Assembly: GCA_000403295.2 (NCBI GenBank) | Contig: KE159609.1 | Span: forward strand, 898,725-962,724 | Source: Lachnospiraceae bacterium M18-1 | GTDB lineage: Bacteria; Bacillota; Clostridia; Lachnospirales; Lachnospiraceae | DNA length: 64,000 nt | Direction of reading: 5' to 3' | Shown here: positions 1 to 8,328 of the stretch, in pieces | Layout: every line of letters starts with the position of its first letter | How positions within the stretch are numbered: the stretch's first letter is position 1 | Position numbers and translations under genes: made by a program | Notes under the pieces: generated by a model | What the model was told of the DNA's origin: nothing | The model's database searches: none | What the model saw: only the letters and a program-made list of their open reading frames with translations

Positions 1-72
1 GACGGAACTTAAGCCCAAGAAAATTATAGAGCATCTTCTCGGATATAGAGAAGATGGTGCGGATGTATTAGG
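1..72 (+). pseudogene. N-terminal remnant of TOTE primase-helicase gene
   Basis: A reading frame open from the window edge (frame 2) encodes a peptide containing KPKKIIEHLLGYREDGADVLG and then runs into a stop at about 80. The last matching residues, V-L-G, coincide with L-G-V-Y-P-L-L encoded at 1711 on the other side of the element described next. Joining the two would give a continuous TOTE-type primase N-terminal segment. I therefore read 1-72 as the upstream part of the same gene; the rest lies left of the window. The join is inference. Confidence 0.5.
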
Positions 73-1710
73 CCACTTATAAATATTTTTTGACGCAAAA
101 TGGCAAAATTTCTGCATAAGAAAAACACTTATGCCAATGCTGGTATAAGCACAAGGTTTCTAACGGTTAATCCTGCCGCAATGACCTCTTTGCCGTAAGC
201 TGTTGTAAAATACTTATAAGTTCCTTGAACCCGTTCAATAATCCCATGGAGACGGAGCCGCTTAAAAATTCTCGACATGGCAGACGGACTGATATCCTCC
301 AGATGGCGGCGGATATCCTTTCCCTGCATTCCAAAAGTCATGTATTCGCCCCGGCTGATCACTTCCAGTACCAACAGATCTTTTGGGGAAAAGAAGTTCA
401 GCCCACGGTAGGAACGGCCTTTCTCCTTAACAGCCTCTGTTGCTTTTGTAAGATTCTTCTTTCCGCCGCTGTGGTCATCAAAGGATGATACGAATTCCAG
501 ATACCGGTAGTTGGCGGCTTTCATGATTGTGAATAACTGATACAGGCTATAAATACTTTTTTTCAAAGGCGCTTTTTGTTCTGTGGAACTGCCGTCCCTG
601 TGTTCCACTTTCCGTTTTACACGAAAAGTCCCGATGTCATTGCAAGTACTTTCTATCCGTAAGACACAGCCAAATTTATCATACATTTTAATTGATACAT
701 CACCCATATGGTGTTTGATTCTCGTACCGAGAATACGCTGGTTATAGTTTGTACCGACTTCTTTCTTACAGTTATAGGTAATGCGCTGTCCCAGGAATGC
801 AGCGATGTTATCCGGCTTTACCGTAAAGATTGCCGTCCGGATGATCTCATCATAAAGGGGCTCCAGGTCACAGGCCTGTTTGAACATGATATCGGTTGCA
901 CACTCAATCTGTTGGACTGTCCAAGTGTAGCCGAGACCGAGCGATTCCGCAATGGGACAGTAGCGTTTTGCAAATACATCCAGGATTTTATGGAGACCTT
1001 CCGGGTTGATTCTGTCAGATAGTTTCTGGGCAGTTTCGACATCTGAGATTTCAAGGAAGGCGTTATCATGCATACGGTAAGTGATCCCTTTCTTTTGCAG
1101 CTTATGGGCCAGAAGATTATGACCGTTCATGTAGAACTGCAGTCGGAAGGGAGCCCAGGTGGGAACCCGGAGATAACACAAGCCGAGTTCTTTATCTATA
1201 AAATAAAAATAATAATGGAGACATTTGCTTTGGTCAAACTTAAGGAATGTTTTTCCGGTTGTTTTATCATGCCATGGCTTATAAGTATTGCATTGTTCCA
1301 TGGCAGAAAAGATATGAATCAGCCCCTCAGACTTACCGGTTTTCTGAATGATCTCCTGGATGCGGTCATCTTTTCGGAACGCCCGGAGTTTCCGGATGAA
1401 CTCAATCTGGATGCCGTTTTCATCTGCAATGCGCTGGGCATTTACACGAACCTGTTCCGTAAGGGGCTGGGAGAAAGTCGAAAAATCAAAAATACGGATG
1501 TTGTTGGCTTTTAAATAGCTGGTCATACCTTCCGCATAACTCCATCCGGGGATATAGCCCTGGATGATCATACGGTCATAGCAAGTGATGATACCATTCA
1601 TTTTGTCAGCATATTTATCCGTAAGTAACATGAACACATCCTCCAATATTTTTCTTTATTGTACTTGAAATTTGGAGGAAATGCAAAAAAACTTTTCCGG
1701 TTTATCCGGG
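73..1710. mobile_element. Putative single-gene mobile element splitting the TOTE gene
   Basis: The block lies between two halves of what looks like one gene. TTAGG is present at both junctions (68-72 and 1711-1715) and may be a 5-bp target duplication. The ends are weakly similar as inverted repeats (a CC...ATAAA pattern) and are not convincing alone. The only gene inside is the minus-strand ORF at 129-1631. No transposase family is recognised, so mobility is inferred from the interruption only. Confidence 0.4.
129..1631 (-). CDS. Conserved protein of unknown function with C-terminal winged helix
   Basis: This is a 500-residue protein. I chose the ATG at 1631 because GGAGG lies 8 bases upstream; an upstream in-frame TTG at 1646 would add only five residues and overlap that ribosome site. 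The last ~85 residues (FSPKDLLVLEVISRGEY through SAMSRIFKRLRLHGIIERVQGTYKYF) look like a MarR-like winged helix-turn-helix. The central part has a conserved-looking stretch IKMYDKFGCVLRIESTCND, followed by FRVKRKVEHRDG, which I cannot tie to a catalytic family. No clear DDE triad, HUH motif or serine recombinase motif is visible. Because it sits alone within a block that interrupts another gene, it may be the mobility gene of an uncharacterised element; this is inference. A hairpin GCATAAG/CTTATGC (about 113-134) lies at its 3' end. Confidence 0.6.
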   Translation of the reverse strand: MLLTDKYADKMNGIITCYDRMIIQGYIPGWSYAEGMTSYLKANNIRIFDFSTFSQPLTEQVRVNAQRIADENGIQIEFIRKLRAFRKDDRIQEIIQKTGKSEGLIHIFSAMEQCNTYKPWHDKTTGKTFLKFDQSKCLHYYFYFIDKELGLCYLRVPTWAPFRLQFYMNGHNLLAHKLQKKGITYRMHDNAFLEISDVETAQKLSDRINPEGLHKILDVFAKRYCPIAESLGLGYTWTVQQIECATDIMFKQACDLEPLYDEIIRTAIFTVKPDNIAAFLGQRITYNCKKEVGTNYNQRILGTRIKHHMGDVSIKMYDKFGCVLRIESTCNDIGTFRVKRKVEHRDGSSTEQKAPLKKSIYSLYQLFTIMKAANYRYLEFVSSFDDHSGGKKNLTKATEAVKEKGRSYRGLNFFSPKDLLVLEVISRGEYMTFGMQGKDIRRHLEDISPSAMSRIFKRLRLHGIIERVQGTYKYFTTAYGKEVIAAGLTVRNLVLIPALA

Positions 1711-4239
1711 TTAGGAGTATATCCACTGCTTCCAGATGGCACATGCCGGTTCGTCGTTTTTGATTTTGACAATCATGAGAAAGGTGCTGAAAAGACAGAT
1801 TTTGCAAATACGAATGATGAATGGCATGAAGAAGTGGATGCTTTAAGACTTATCTGTGAAAGAAACGGCATCACACCATTAGTCGAAAGATCAAGGTCAG
1901 GCAGAGGAGCGCATGTATGGATATTTTTCAAAAAACCGATATCAGCTGCTCTTGCAAGAAATTTCGGCTTCTTGTTGTTGGATAAAGGCTCAACTTCGAT
2001 TAATCTGAAATCTTTTCATTATTATGACCGAATGTATCCGTCTCAGGATGCTGCAAGCAGTATTGGAAATCTCATTGCATTGCCGCTGCAGGGACAGGCA
2101 CTGAAAAATGGAAACAGTGCTTTTGTTGATAAAAATTGGAATGCTTATCCGGATCAATGGGACATTTTGCTCAATCATACTCAAAAACTGTCAAAAGAAG
2201 ATGTAGAAAAATATATGGCAAAATGGCAGACAGAGCTTGCCAGAGAAAAGGAAATGCTGGTTCCTTCCAATTCCGGAAATCGTCCAAAGCCCTGGAAGAA
2301 AAAAGAGGGATTTGTAAAATCGGATGTTGTTGGAAAAATGCACATAGTTCTCGGGGATGGAGTATATGTCGATACATTAAATTTGATGCCGCGTCTGCAA
2401 AATCAGATTCGAAGTATGGCTGCTTTTGATAATCCTGTGTTTTATAAAAACAGGCGACTTGGATATTCTAATTATTACAATTTCAGTGCCGTTTATATGG
2501 GGAAAGATCAGGATGGTTATATCTGTATTCCCAGAGGACTTCGGGATGACCTGCTTAGTTCCTGCAAAGAAGCAGGCATTGAGTATGATATTTTAGATTA
2601 CAGAGAAAAGGGTAGACCTATAAGAGTGTCTTTTCATGGTGATTTAAAGATGCAGCAGAATCTGGCGGCACAGCATTTGCTTGCATTTGACCATGGGATT
2701 CTCAGTGCAGCTACAGCATTTGGAAAAACGGTAGTCTGCAGCTATCTGATTTCAGAAAGAAAAGTGAATACACTTATTTTGCTTCAAAGTAAAGATTTGC
2801 TGGAACAGTGGGTGGATGAGTTAAATAAATTTTTAAGCATAGACGAGGAGCCGCCGATTTATAAAACAAAAAGCGGGAGGAAAAAACACAGGAAAAGCGT
2901 CATAGGTATTTTGCATGGCAGCAAAAATACTTTGACAGGTATTATTGATGTGGCGATGGTCGGCTCCATGTATAGTAAAGGAAAATTCAATGATTTTGTT
3001 AATTCTTACGGTATGGTTGTGATGGATGAGTGCCATCACTGCGGTTCCAATACATCTGTGGAAGTGATGCAGAAGGTAAATGCCAGATATGTTTATGGTG
3101 CGACGGCAACGCCTAAAAGAGGGGATAATCTGGAGAAAATAATCCATATGCTTTTGGGTCCGATCAGACACAGCTATACGGCAAAAGAGCGGGCAGTTGA
3201 ACAGGGGATCGGGCACTATGTATATCCGCGGTATACAAGGGTGGTTGATACAAATGAAAGTAAAAATGGTATTAATAGTGCATATGCTTTGATCAGTACG
3301 AATACTGTTCGGAATGAAATGATTCTTGCTGATACAAGAATTTGTGTGAAAGAAGGAAGAACCCCTGTAATTCTCACAAGGTACAAAGAGCAGGCGAAAT
3401 ACTTGTATGATAATTTGCAGAAAGACGCAGATTATGTGTTTATCCTATATGGAGATAACAGTGATAAGGAAAATTCAGAAGTCAGAAGAAAACTAAAAGA
3501 GGTGACCAGGAATCAGAGTTTGATTTTGGTGGCAACGGGTCAGAAGATAGGAGAAGGGTTCGATTATCCGAGACTGGATACTTTGATGCTGGCTTCGCCC
3601 GTTTCTTTTGCAGGCAGACTTGAGCAGTACATTGGAAGATTGAATCGTGACTATGAGGGTAAAAAGGAAGTCATAGTATATGATTACGTAGATTCTCATA
3701 TCCGGGTTTTTGATAATATGTACTCAAAAAGGCTGCGTACCTATAAGCGAACAGGATTTCAATTGATAACGAATCGTATTCTTTCAAAACAGACAGTAAA
3801 TTCAATTTATGATTCCGGGAATTACATGGATGTATTTGAGAGGGATATTGTTGAGGCGGAAAAGAAAATCATTGTGTCCAGTCCAGAACTTACGCAGGAT
3901 AAGATAGAGCGTTTTATCTATCTTGTCAAGGCAAGGCAGGAAACTGGAATAACAGTGACAGTCATAACAATAGAACCACAGAACATATCTCATGGAAGTC
4001 CGGAGTTTTGCCAGAGATTCATTCAAGAAATGCGGGAAAGTGGCATTCAAGTCATCGTAAAGGAGGATGTAATCGAACATTTTGCTATTATAGACGATGA
4101 ACTTGTGTGGCATGGAGGAATGAACTTGCTGGGAAAAGAAGATGTATGGGATAATCTGATGCGTATCAGGTCTGATCAGGTTGCAGCAGAACTGCTGGAG
4201 ATTGCGCTGCAGAAAACTTTTTCAAAAAACGGAAGGTAG
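1672..4239 (+). CDS. TOTE-type archaeo-eukaryotic primase / DEAD helicase / PLD protein, 5'-truncated
   Basis: Open frame of 855 codons. The first ~13 residues are probably element sequence; family-like sequence starts at GVYPLLPDGTCRFVVFDFDN. Domains in order are an AEP-primase-like region (about 15-200, with DFDNHEKG and RSRSGRGAHVW), a superfamily 2 helicase with Walker A ATAFGKT near residue 346, DECHH near 451, GATATPKR near 475 and GRLNRDY near 653, and a C-terminal phospholipase-D-like nuclease half-motif HFAIIDDELVWHGG near 802. This arrangement matches proteins annotated as TOTE conflict-system primases, thought to act in defence or element conflict. The family normally has about 120 further N-terminal residues including a Cys-rich segment, which are missing here, so activity is doubtful. 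The TTG at 1672 is only the frame start, not a convincing initiation site. Confidence 0.75.
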   Translation: MEEMQKNFSGLSGLGVYPLLPDGTCRFVVFDFDNHEKGAEKTDFANTNDEWHEEVDALRLICERNGITPLVERSRSGRGAHVWIFFKKPISAALARNFGFLLLDKGSTSINLKSFHYYDRMYPSQDAASSIGNLIALPLQGQALKNGNSAFVDKNWNAYPDQWDILLNHTQKLSKEDVEKYMAKWQTELAREKEMLVPSNSGNRPKPWKKKEGFVKSDVVGKMHIVLGDGVYVDTLNLMPRLQNQIRSMAAFDNPVFYKNRRLGYSNYYNFSAVYMGKDQDGYICIPRGLRDDLLSSCKEAGIEYDILDYREKGRPIRVSFHGDLKMQQNLAAQHLLAFDHGILSAATAFGKTVVCSYLISERKVNTLILLQSKDLLEQWVDELNKFLSIDEEPPIYKTKSGRKKHRKSVIGILHGSKNTLTGIIDVAMVGSMYSKGKFNDFVNSYGMVVMDECHHCGSNTSVEVMQKVNARYVYGATATPKRGDNLEKIIHMLLGPIRHSYTAKERAVEQGIGHYVYPRYTRVVDTNESKNGINSAYALISTNTVRNEMILADTRICVKEGRTPVILTRYKEQAKYLYDNLQKDADYVFILYGDNSDKENSEVRRKLKEVTRNQSLILVATGQKIGEGFDYPRLDTLMLASPVSFAGRLEQYIGRLNRDYEGKKEVIVYDYVDSHIRVFDNMYSKRLRTYKRTGFQLITNRILSKQTVNSIYDSGNYMDVFERDIVEAEKKIIVSSPELTQDKIERFIYLVKARQETGITVTVITIEPQNISHGSPEFCQRFIQEMRESGIQVIVKEDVIEHFAIIDDELVWHGGMNLLGKEDVWDNLMRIRSDQVAAELLEIALQKTFSKNGR

Positions 4240-4382
4240 AGTTTGGAATTCGTCTGGAGCACCGGACAAATACTACGCCGGATTTTTATGAAAAGCTGCC
4301 GATTAAATTTGCGGCAAATGCAGTAAAGCGTTCCGGACGGATTGCGGCAACGGCTGTCAAAGAGACTGTCAGGAGAGGATAA
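4240..4382 (+). pseudogene. C-terminal remnant of an unrecognised gene upstream of hypA
   Basis: A frame separate from the TOTE gene runs to a TAA at 4380-4382 and encodes about 48 residues beginning VEFGIRLEHRTNTTPDFYEK and ending AATAVKETVRRG. It has no start of its own, overlaps the end of the TOTE gene, and stops 3 bases before hypA. It looks like the tail of a gene once cotranscribed with hypA and cut off by arrival of the TOTE segment. I do not recognise the family. Confidence 0.35.
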
Positions 4383-4385
4383 ACC

Positions 4386-4784
4386 ATGCATGAAGTAGGA
4401 ATTATCTCATCACTTGTGAAAACAATTGAAAAAATGATACAGGAAGAGGGGATGACAGAAGTACAACGGGTAGTTTTAGAAGTTGGAGAATTATCTGGAA
4501 TTGTTCCTGAATACATGGAAAAATGCTGGCCGGCAGCAACTTACCGCACATTTATGGAAAAGACGACACTGGAAATGCATGTGGTTCCGGGGATTGTAAA
4601 ATGCAGGGACTGCGGTGAGCTTTTTAATGCAGTTGGCTATGATATGGTATGTCCTGTATGTAAATCTGCGGATATGGAGATCCTGTCGGGAAATGACCTG
4701 ATCGTGCAGGAATTGATATGCCGATACTCAGTAATGTTTTATAAAGTTATAAAACACCAATACCCTTTCTTGCGTTTTTCATGA
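4386..4784 (+). CDS. hypA: HypA-type hydrogenase nickel metallochaperone, altered C-terminus
   Basis: HypA delivers nickel to [NiFe]-hydrogenase (and sometimes urease) maturation. The N-terminus MHEVGIISSLVKTIEKM carries the conserved nickel ligand His2 and Glu3. The zinc loop has two Cys pairs, CRDC and CPVC. The ribosome site AGGAGAGGAT precedes the ATG. HypA proteins are usually about 113-118 residues. This one is 132, because the frame does not stop after IVQELIC and instead runs into the downstream terminator hairpin, adding about 18 residues. That suggests a lost stop or small indel near 4715-4735. No other hydrogenase genes are in the window; the preceding gene is a remnant. Confidence 0.88.
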   Translation: MHEVGIISSLVKTIEKMIQEEGMTEVQRVVLEVGELSGIVPEYMEKCWPAATYRTFMEKTTLEMHVVPGIVKCRDCGELFNAVGYDMVCPVCKSADMEILSGNDLIVQELICRYSVMFYKVIKHQYPFLRFS

Positions 4785-4799
4785 AGCAAGAAAGGGTAT
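4760..4799. terminator. Bidirectional terminator between hypA and MATE gene
   Basis: A perfect 14-bp stem (4760-4773 pairs with 4786-4799; arm ATACCCTTTCTTGC) with a 12-base loop lies between two convergent genes. The hypA frame reads through the left arm and loop. Confidence 0.75.
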
Positions 4800-4805
4800 C
4801 ATTGA

Positions 4806-6215
4806 TTACCTGCCTTTTCTGGCGGCAAACGCTGCCCGAAATTCCGGCAGAGCCGCCCGTCCTACCTCGGTTACAGGCTTGATCCATTTCCCGCTTTTCG
4901 TATACCACAGTTCAAAGACAAGACGGATCAGCTCGTCCGTGTACAGGAACGAGAATACGGCAAGGAAGGGAAGGTGCCAGATCATGCCAGCGGCCCATGT
5001 TGCCGGAACGCTGATGGTAAACAGACAGATGATCTCCAGCAAGGTTCCGAACACAGCTTCCCCTCCGGCGCGGTAGCAGCTGTTCATAATATAGTTGCAG
5101 GTGCGGATGGTCCCGGCTGCCAGATAGATGAGGATCATATACTTGCCGAAAAACATTGCCTCTGTCCCAAGGCCGAACAGTGAAAGCAGCGGTCCGTTCA
5201 GCAGCAGGCCGAACAGGCAGATGCAGAAGGTGATCGCCGGACATAGTACGGCGAACTTTTTCATATACTGATAACCGCTCATGAGATGGCCGGAGCCAAC
5301 CTCCTTCCCGACCACTACGGATGATGCATCCGCTAGGCCGGCAAAGAAAGCAAATACAAAACCTTCCAGCACACGGAACGCAGCCATAGCGGCGATAGCT
5401 GACTCTGACTGGTGTCCGATGACGATATTGATCAGCATCTGCCCGACTCCGTAGAATAATTCATTGCAGATGATCGGCAGACATTTCCCCATATATTCCC
5501 TGAGAAAACCATCCTTCCAGGAAAACATATCTTTGACTCTCAGCACGACCGTCTCTTTATCCTTTACAAGAAACAGGAACAGCACAAACACATTTACAAT
5601 TCCCGATACTAAAGTACCTACTGCCGCGCCTGCGGCTCCCATCTTAGGCATGCCGAAACGTCCGTAGATCAGGATCCAGTTCAGGACAAAGTTCGTGACC
5701 AGTGCAAGTATGGAACTGATGAGAGGCGGTTTTACACGCTCCGTAGAACGCATCAGGAAACTGATGATCACAGCGATCACCTGCAGAGGGTAGGCAAAGC
5801 CGACAATCCGGATATAAGGAGCCCCGATGGCGATGATATTTGCCTTATCTGTATAAATTCCCAGTATAAAATCCGGATTGGCAACTGCAGCTCCGCCAAA
5901 AAGCACGGATACGGCCAGCATACAGACCAGAGCAAGCCCGAAGACCCGGTTGATGCCTTTCTCATTGCGGGCGCCCCAATACTGGGAGAAAAATAGCAGT
6001 CCTCCGCTTGCGAACCCGAAGTAGCAGGAAAAGAATAACGATGAAATCTGAGAACAGATTCCAACTGCGGCTACGGACAATTCACCCTGGCTGCCGATCA
6101 TGATCGTATCTACCATGCTTGCCGTGGTGGACAAAAAATTTTGAAACGCGATGGGCAGAGCGATGGTAAGTATAGTCCGGAAGAAATTCACCCAGCTGAT
6201 TTTTTCGTGATTCAT
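4806..6215 (-). CDS. MATE family efflux transporter
   Basis: A 469-residue multidrug and toxin extrusion family exporter of the inner membrane, with about 12 hydrophobic segments. It starts MNHEKISWVNFFRTILTIAL; early family-like sequence includes NFLSTTASMVDTIMIG and QYWGARNEKGINR, and the second half repeats the MATE fold. I place the start at 6215, where AAAGGAGT precedes ATG. The longer frame reaching 6275 begins inside the terminal repeat of the adjoining insertion sequence and is artificial. The IS1182-family element ends 31 bases upstream of the ATG, so the native promoter is now on the far side of the element. Expression would depend on an outward promoter in the IS. The substrate cannot be told. 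Confidence 0.9.
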   Translation of the reverse strand: MNHEKISWVNFFRTILTIALPIAFQNFLSTTASMVDTIMIGSQGELSVAAVGICSQISSLFFSCYFGFASGGLLFFSQYWGARNEKGINRVFGLALVCMLAVSVLFGGAAVANPDFILGIYTDKANIIAIGAPYIRIVGFAYPLQVIAVIISFLMRSTERVKPPLISSILALVTNFVLNWILIYGRFGMPKMGAAGAAVGTLVSGIVNVFVLFLFLVKDKETVVLRVKDMFSWKDGFLREYMGKCLPIICNELFYGVGQMLINIVIGHQSESAIAAMAAFRVLEGFVFAFFAGLADASSVVVGKEVGSGHLMSGYQYMKKFAVLCPAITFCICLFGLLLNGPLLSLFGLGTEAMFFGKYMILIYLAAGTIRTCNYIMNSCYRAGGEAVFGTLLEIICLFTISVPATWAAGMIWHLPFLAVFSFLYTDELIRLVFELWYTKSGKWIKPVTEVGRAALPEFRAAFAARKGR

Positions 6216-6245
6216 AAGTTGACTCCTTTCATTTACATTGATTCC

Positions 6246-8068
6246 TAGGTAATTGCGAAACTCTGTTTTCCGCATAAATACGGCATATTTTTTGCTACAA
6301 AATAAAACAACTCCTCACTGGTTTATTGTATAATTGAAGTGCCTACAGCAACCATACATTTCCATCAGTAAAGGAGTTGTGCTTATATGATACCACACAA
6401 ACAGCTTTCTTTGGCAGATATTTTTCATGATTGCCAAAATAAATTTGAAAATGATAAATACCAGTTCCTTACCATACTTGATGAAGCAATAAACCTGGAT
6501 GAGATTGTTCCCGCCTCTTTTGTCATTCATTTTCATGCGCATACAGGAAGGCCACGTAAACATCAGCTTTATCCCATCATCAAGGCGTTGCTCTTACAAC
6601 GTATTTTCTCCATTCCCACAGACAGCCTTATGATCCTGTTTCTCAAATTCTCTCAGGAACTCAGGGATTTCTGCGGCTTTACTGTTGTTCCCGATGCTTC
6701 GAAATTTACACGCTTTAAACAGTCCTTCCTTCCGGATCTGCAGAACATGTTTGAGCATCTTGTAGACCTTACCGAACCCATCTGCCAGAAGATCGATCTG
6801 GAAAAAGCTTCCATGATCCTGTTTGATACCTCCGGCATTGAAGCCTGGGTGAAAGAAAACAACCCCAAATATACCAACAGCATCATCCGGCAGCTCAAAG
6901 CTTTTAAGAAATCTCATAACCTGGATGACTCTTTTGACCCTTACAAGGCAGCTTATGGCTCTATGCCTCCCCACGCCGCTGCCAATCCCGCCATCCAGCA
7001 GATGTACATTAACGGGCATTTTTGCTACTCCTTTAAATTCGGGATTGTCACCAATGGGCTTGGCATTGTCCGGGATATCACTTTTTATAACCAGGATTTC
7101 CTGAAAGCACATCCGGATATCGTAGTGGAAAAGAAATCGGATTCCCCGGATGAGGACAAAAGCCTTGCTGATTCCAAAGCTCTGATCCCTGTACTGAAGG
7201 ATTTTTTTGAGAAACATCCTCTGATCAATCCCAAGGCGTTCCTCGGAGATGCCGCCTTTGATTCCATTGAGATCTACAAATATCTGTTACAGGAAGCTTC
7301 TTTTGAAAAAGCCTATATTCCATTGAATGGACGGCTTTCCCTTCCAGAATCAGATTGCCCCCTGAATGAAGACGGCATCCCATGCTGTCCGAAAGATCCT
7401 TCCCTTCCTATGAGAAGGGAAGGGAGCAGATCCCATCTGCGTTGCGGGCTTCCCACGATGAAGTTTGTCTGTCCCAAGATGAAATGGGAGTATGACAAGT
7501 CTACCAAAAAGTCGAAGCGTGTCTGCCACTGTGAAGATCCCTGCACGGATTCCTCCTGCGGGCGGATGTTCTATATTTATCCAGAAAAGAATCTTCGTGC
7601 CTATCCCGGTACTGCCCGTGGAACACAAGACTGGATTTCTACTTATAAGATTCGCGTAAATGTAGAAAAAGCCATTAACCATTTCAAAGACAGCTTCTGT
7701 GTTGCGGGGCGTAAAACCCGGAATGAAAAGACGCTCCATGCGGATCTGCTTTTGGCTGGGATCACCCAGCTGGTCACAGTTCTGACTGCTGATAAAATAC
7801 ACAGACACCAATATATACGAAGCCTGAAACCCCTGATCGCATAGGGCTTACCACTTATAGGAAACTAAAAAGATCACTTTCTGGCTCTCCCTCTATCAGT
7901 GCGCCCATTTTTCAGTACCATATTGCTTTTTGCATTAAGTCACAACATTTTTAAACCATTTTCAAATATCTGTCATTTTATTTTTCTGTCTCCAATTCAA
8001 ATCTAGCCTTGTTTTCTGCTTTTTCTTCTAATTTTCAGTTAATTTGTTTTGAGTTTCGCAATTACCTA
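6246..8068 (+). mobile_element. IS1182-family insertion sequence, complete
   Basis: The element is 1823 bp with perfect 18-bp terminal inverted repeats, TAGGTAATTGCGAAACTC at 6246-6263 and its complement at 8051-8068. It is flanked by an 11-bp direct repeat ACATTGATTCC (6235-6245 and 8069-8079), the target duplication. It contains one transposase gene. About 224 bases of non-coding sequence follow the transposase before the right end. The perfect repeats and intact duplication suggest a recent insertion. Confidence 0.92.
6387..7844 (+). CDS. IS1182-family transposase
   Basis: A 485-residue DDE transposase. The N-terminal part has the family's GRPRKHQLYPIIKALLLQRI segment. Candidate catalytic acidic residues are the Asp in ILFDTSGIEAW, the Asp in FLGDAAFDS, and the Glu in NVEKAINHFKD. 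A Cys-rich stretch (PCCPKDPSLPM, then CGLPTMKFVCPK and CHCEDPCTDSSCG) lies between the second Asp and the Glu, as in many family members. The frame is uninterrupted, starts with ATG after AAAGGAG, and fills the element, so it is probably functional. Confidence 0.92.
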   Translation: MIPHKQLSLADIFHDCQNKFENDKYQFLTILDEAINLDEIVPASFVIHFHAHTGRPRKHQLYPIIKALLLQRIFSIPTDSLMILFLKFSQELRDFCGFTVVPDASKFTRFKQSFLPDLQNMFEHLVDLTEPICQKIDLEKASMILFDTSGIEAWVKENNPKYTNSIIRQLKAFKKSHNLDDSFDPYKAAYGSMPPHAAANPAIQQMYINGHFCYSFKFGIVTNGLGIVRDITFYNQDFLKAHPDIVVEKKSDSPDEDKSLADSKALIPVLKDFFEKHPLINPKAFLGDAAFDSIEIYKYLLQEASFEKAYIPLNGRLSLPESDCPLNEDGIPCCPKDPSLPMRREGSRSHLRCGLPTMKFVCPKMKWEYDKSTKKSKRVCHCEDPCTDSSCGRMFYIYPEKNLRAYPGTARGTQDWISTYKIRVNVEKAINHFKDSFCVAGRKTRNEKTLHADLLLAGITQLVTVLTADKIHRHQYIRSLKPLIA

Positions 8069-8224
8069 ACATTGATTCCCGCGAAACAGGCAGCCATGCC
8101 TGCATGAATATTTGGCGGCTGCCGCGGGTGCCTGACAACAGTGTTCTTCCGCAGACCCTGCAGAAGACCCGTATGTCCCATTATACCTGGAAAAACGGAC
8201 AATGCAATAGTTATTTTATCACTC

Positions 8225-8253
8225 TTGACATTTTCAGGAAAGAAGTGCAAAAT
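8225..8253 (+). promoter_or_regulatory. Candidate promoter of the PelD-like gene
   Basis: TTGACA at 8225-8230, a 17-base spacer, and CAAAAT at 8248-8253, about 75 bases upstream of the chosen start. The -35 is perfect and the -10 poor. Nothing else is evident in 8080-8328. Confidence 0.35.
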
Positions 8254-8328
8254 AATGGTATTGAAAATGAGTTTTATGCATGTCCTGTATTTTCATACGG
8301 CATGCGGAAATATGGGAGGGTGATAGGA

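Noticed and set aside
1672..1710. Genuine translation start of the TOTE protein at TTG 1672
   Set aside because: The first 13 residues do not look like the family and the family N-terminal region is missing; a chance frame at an element boundary is more likely.
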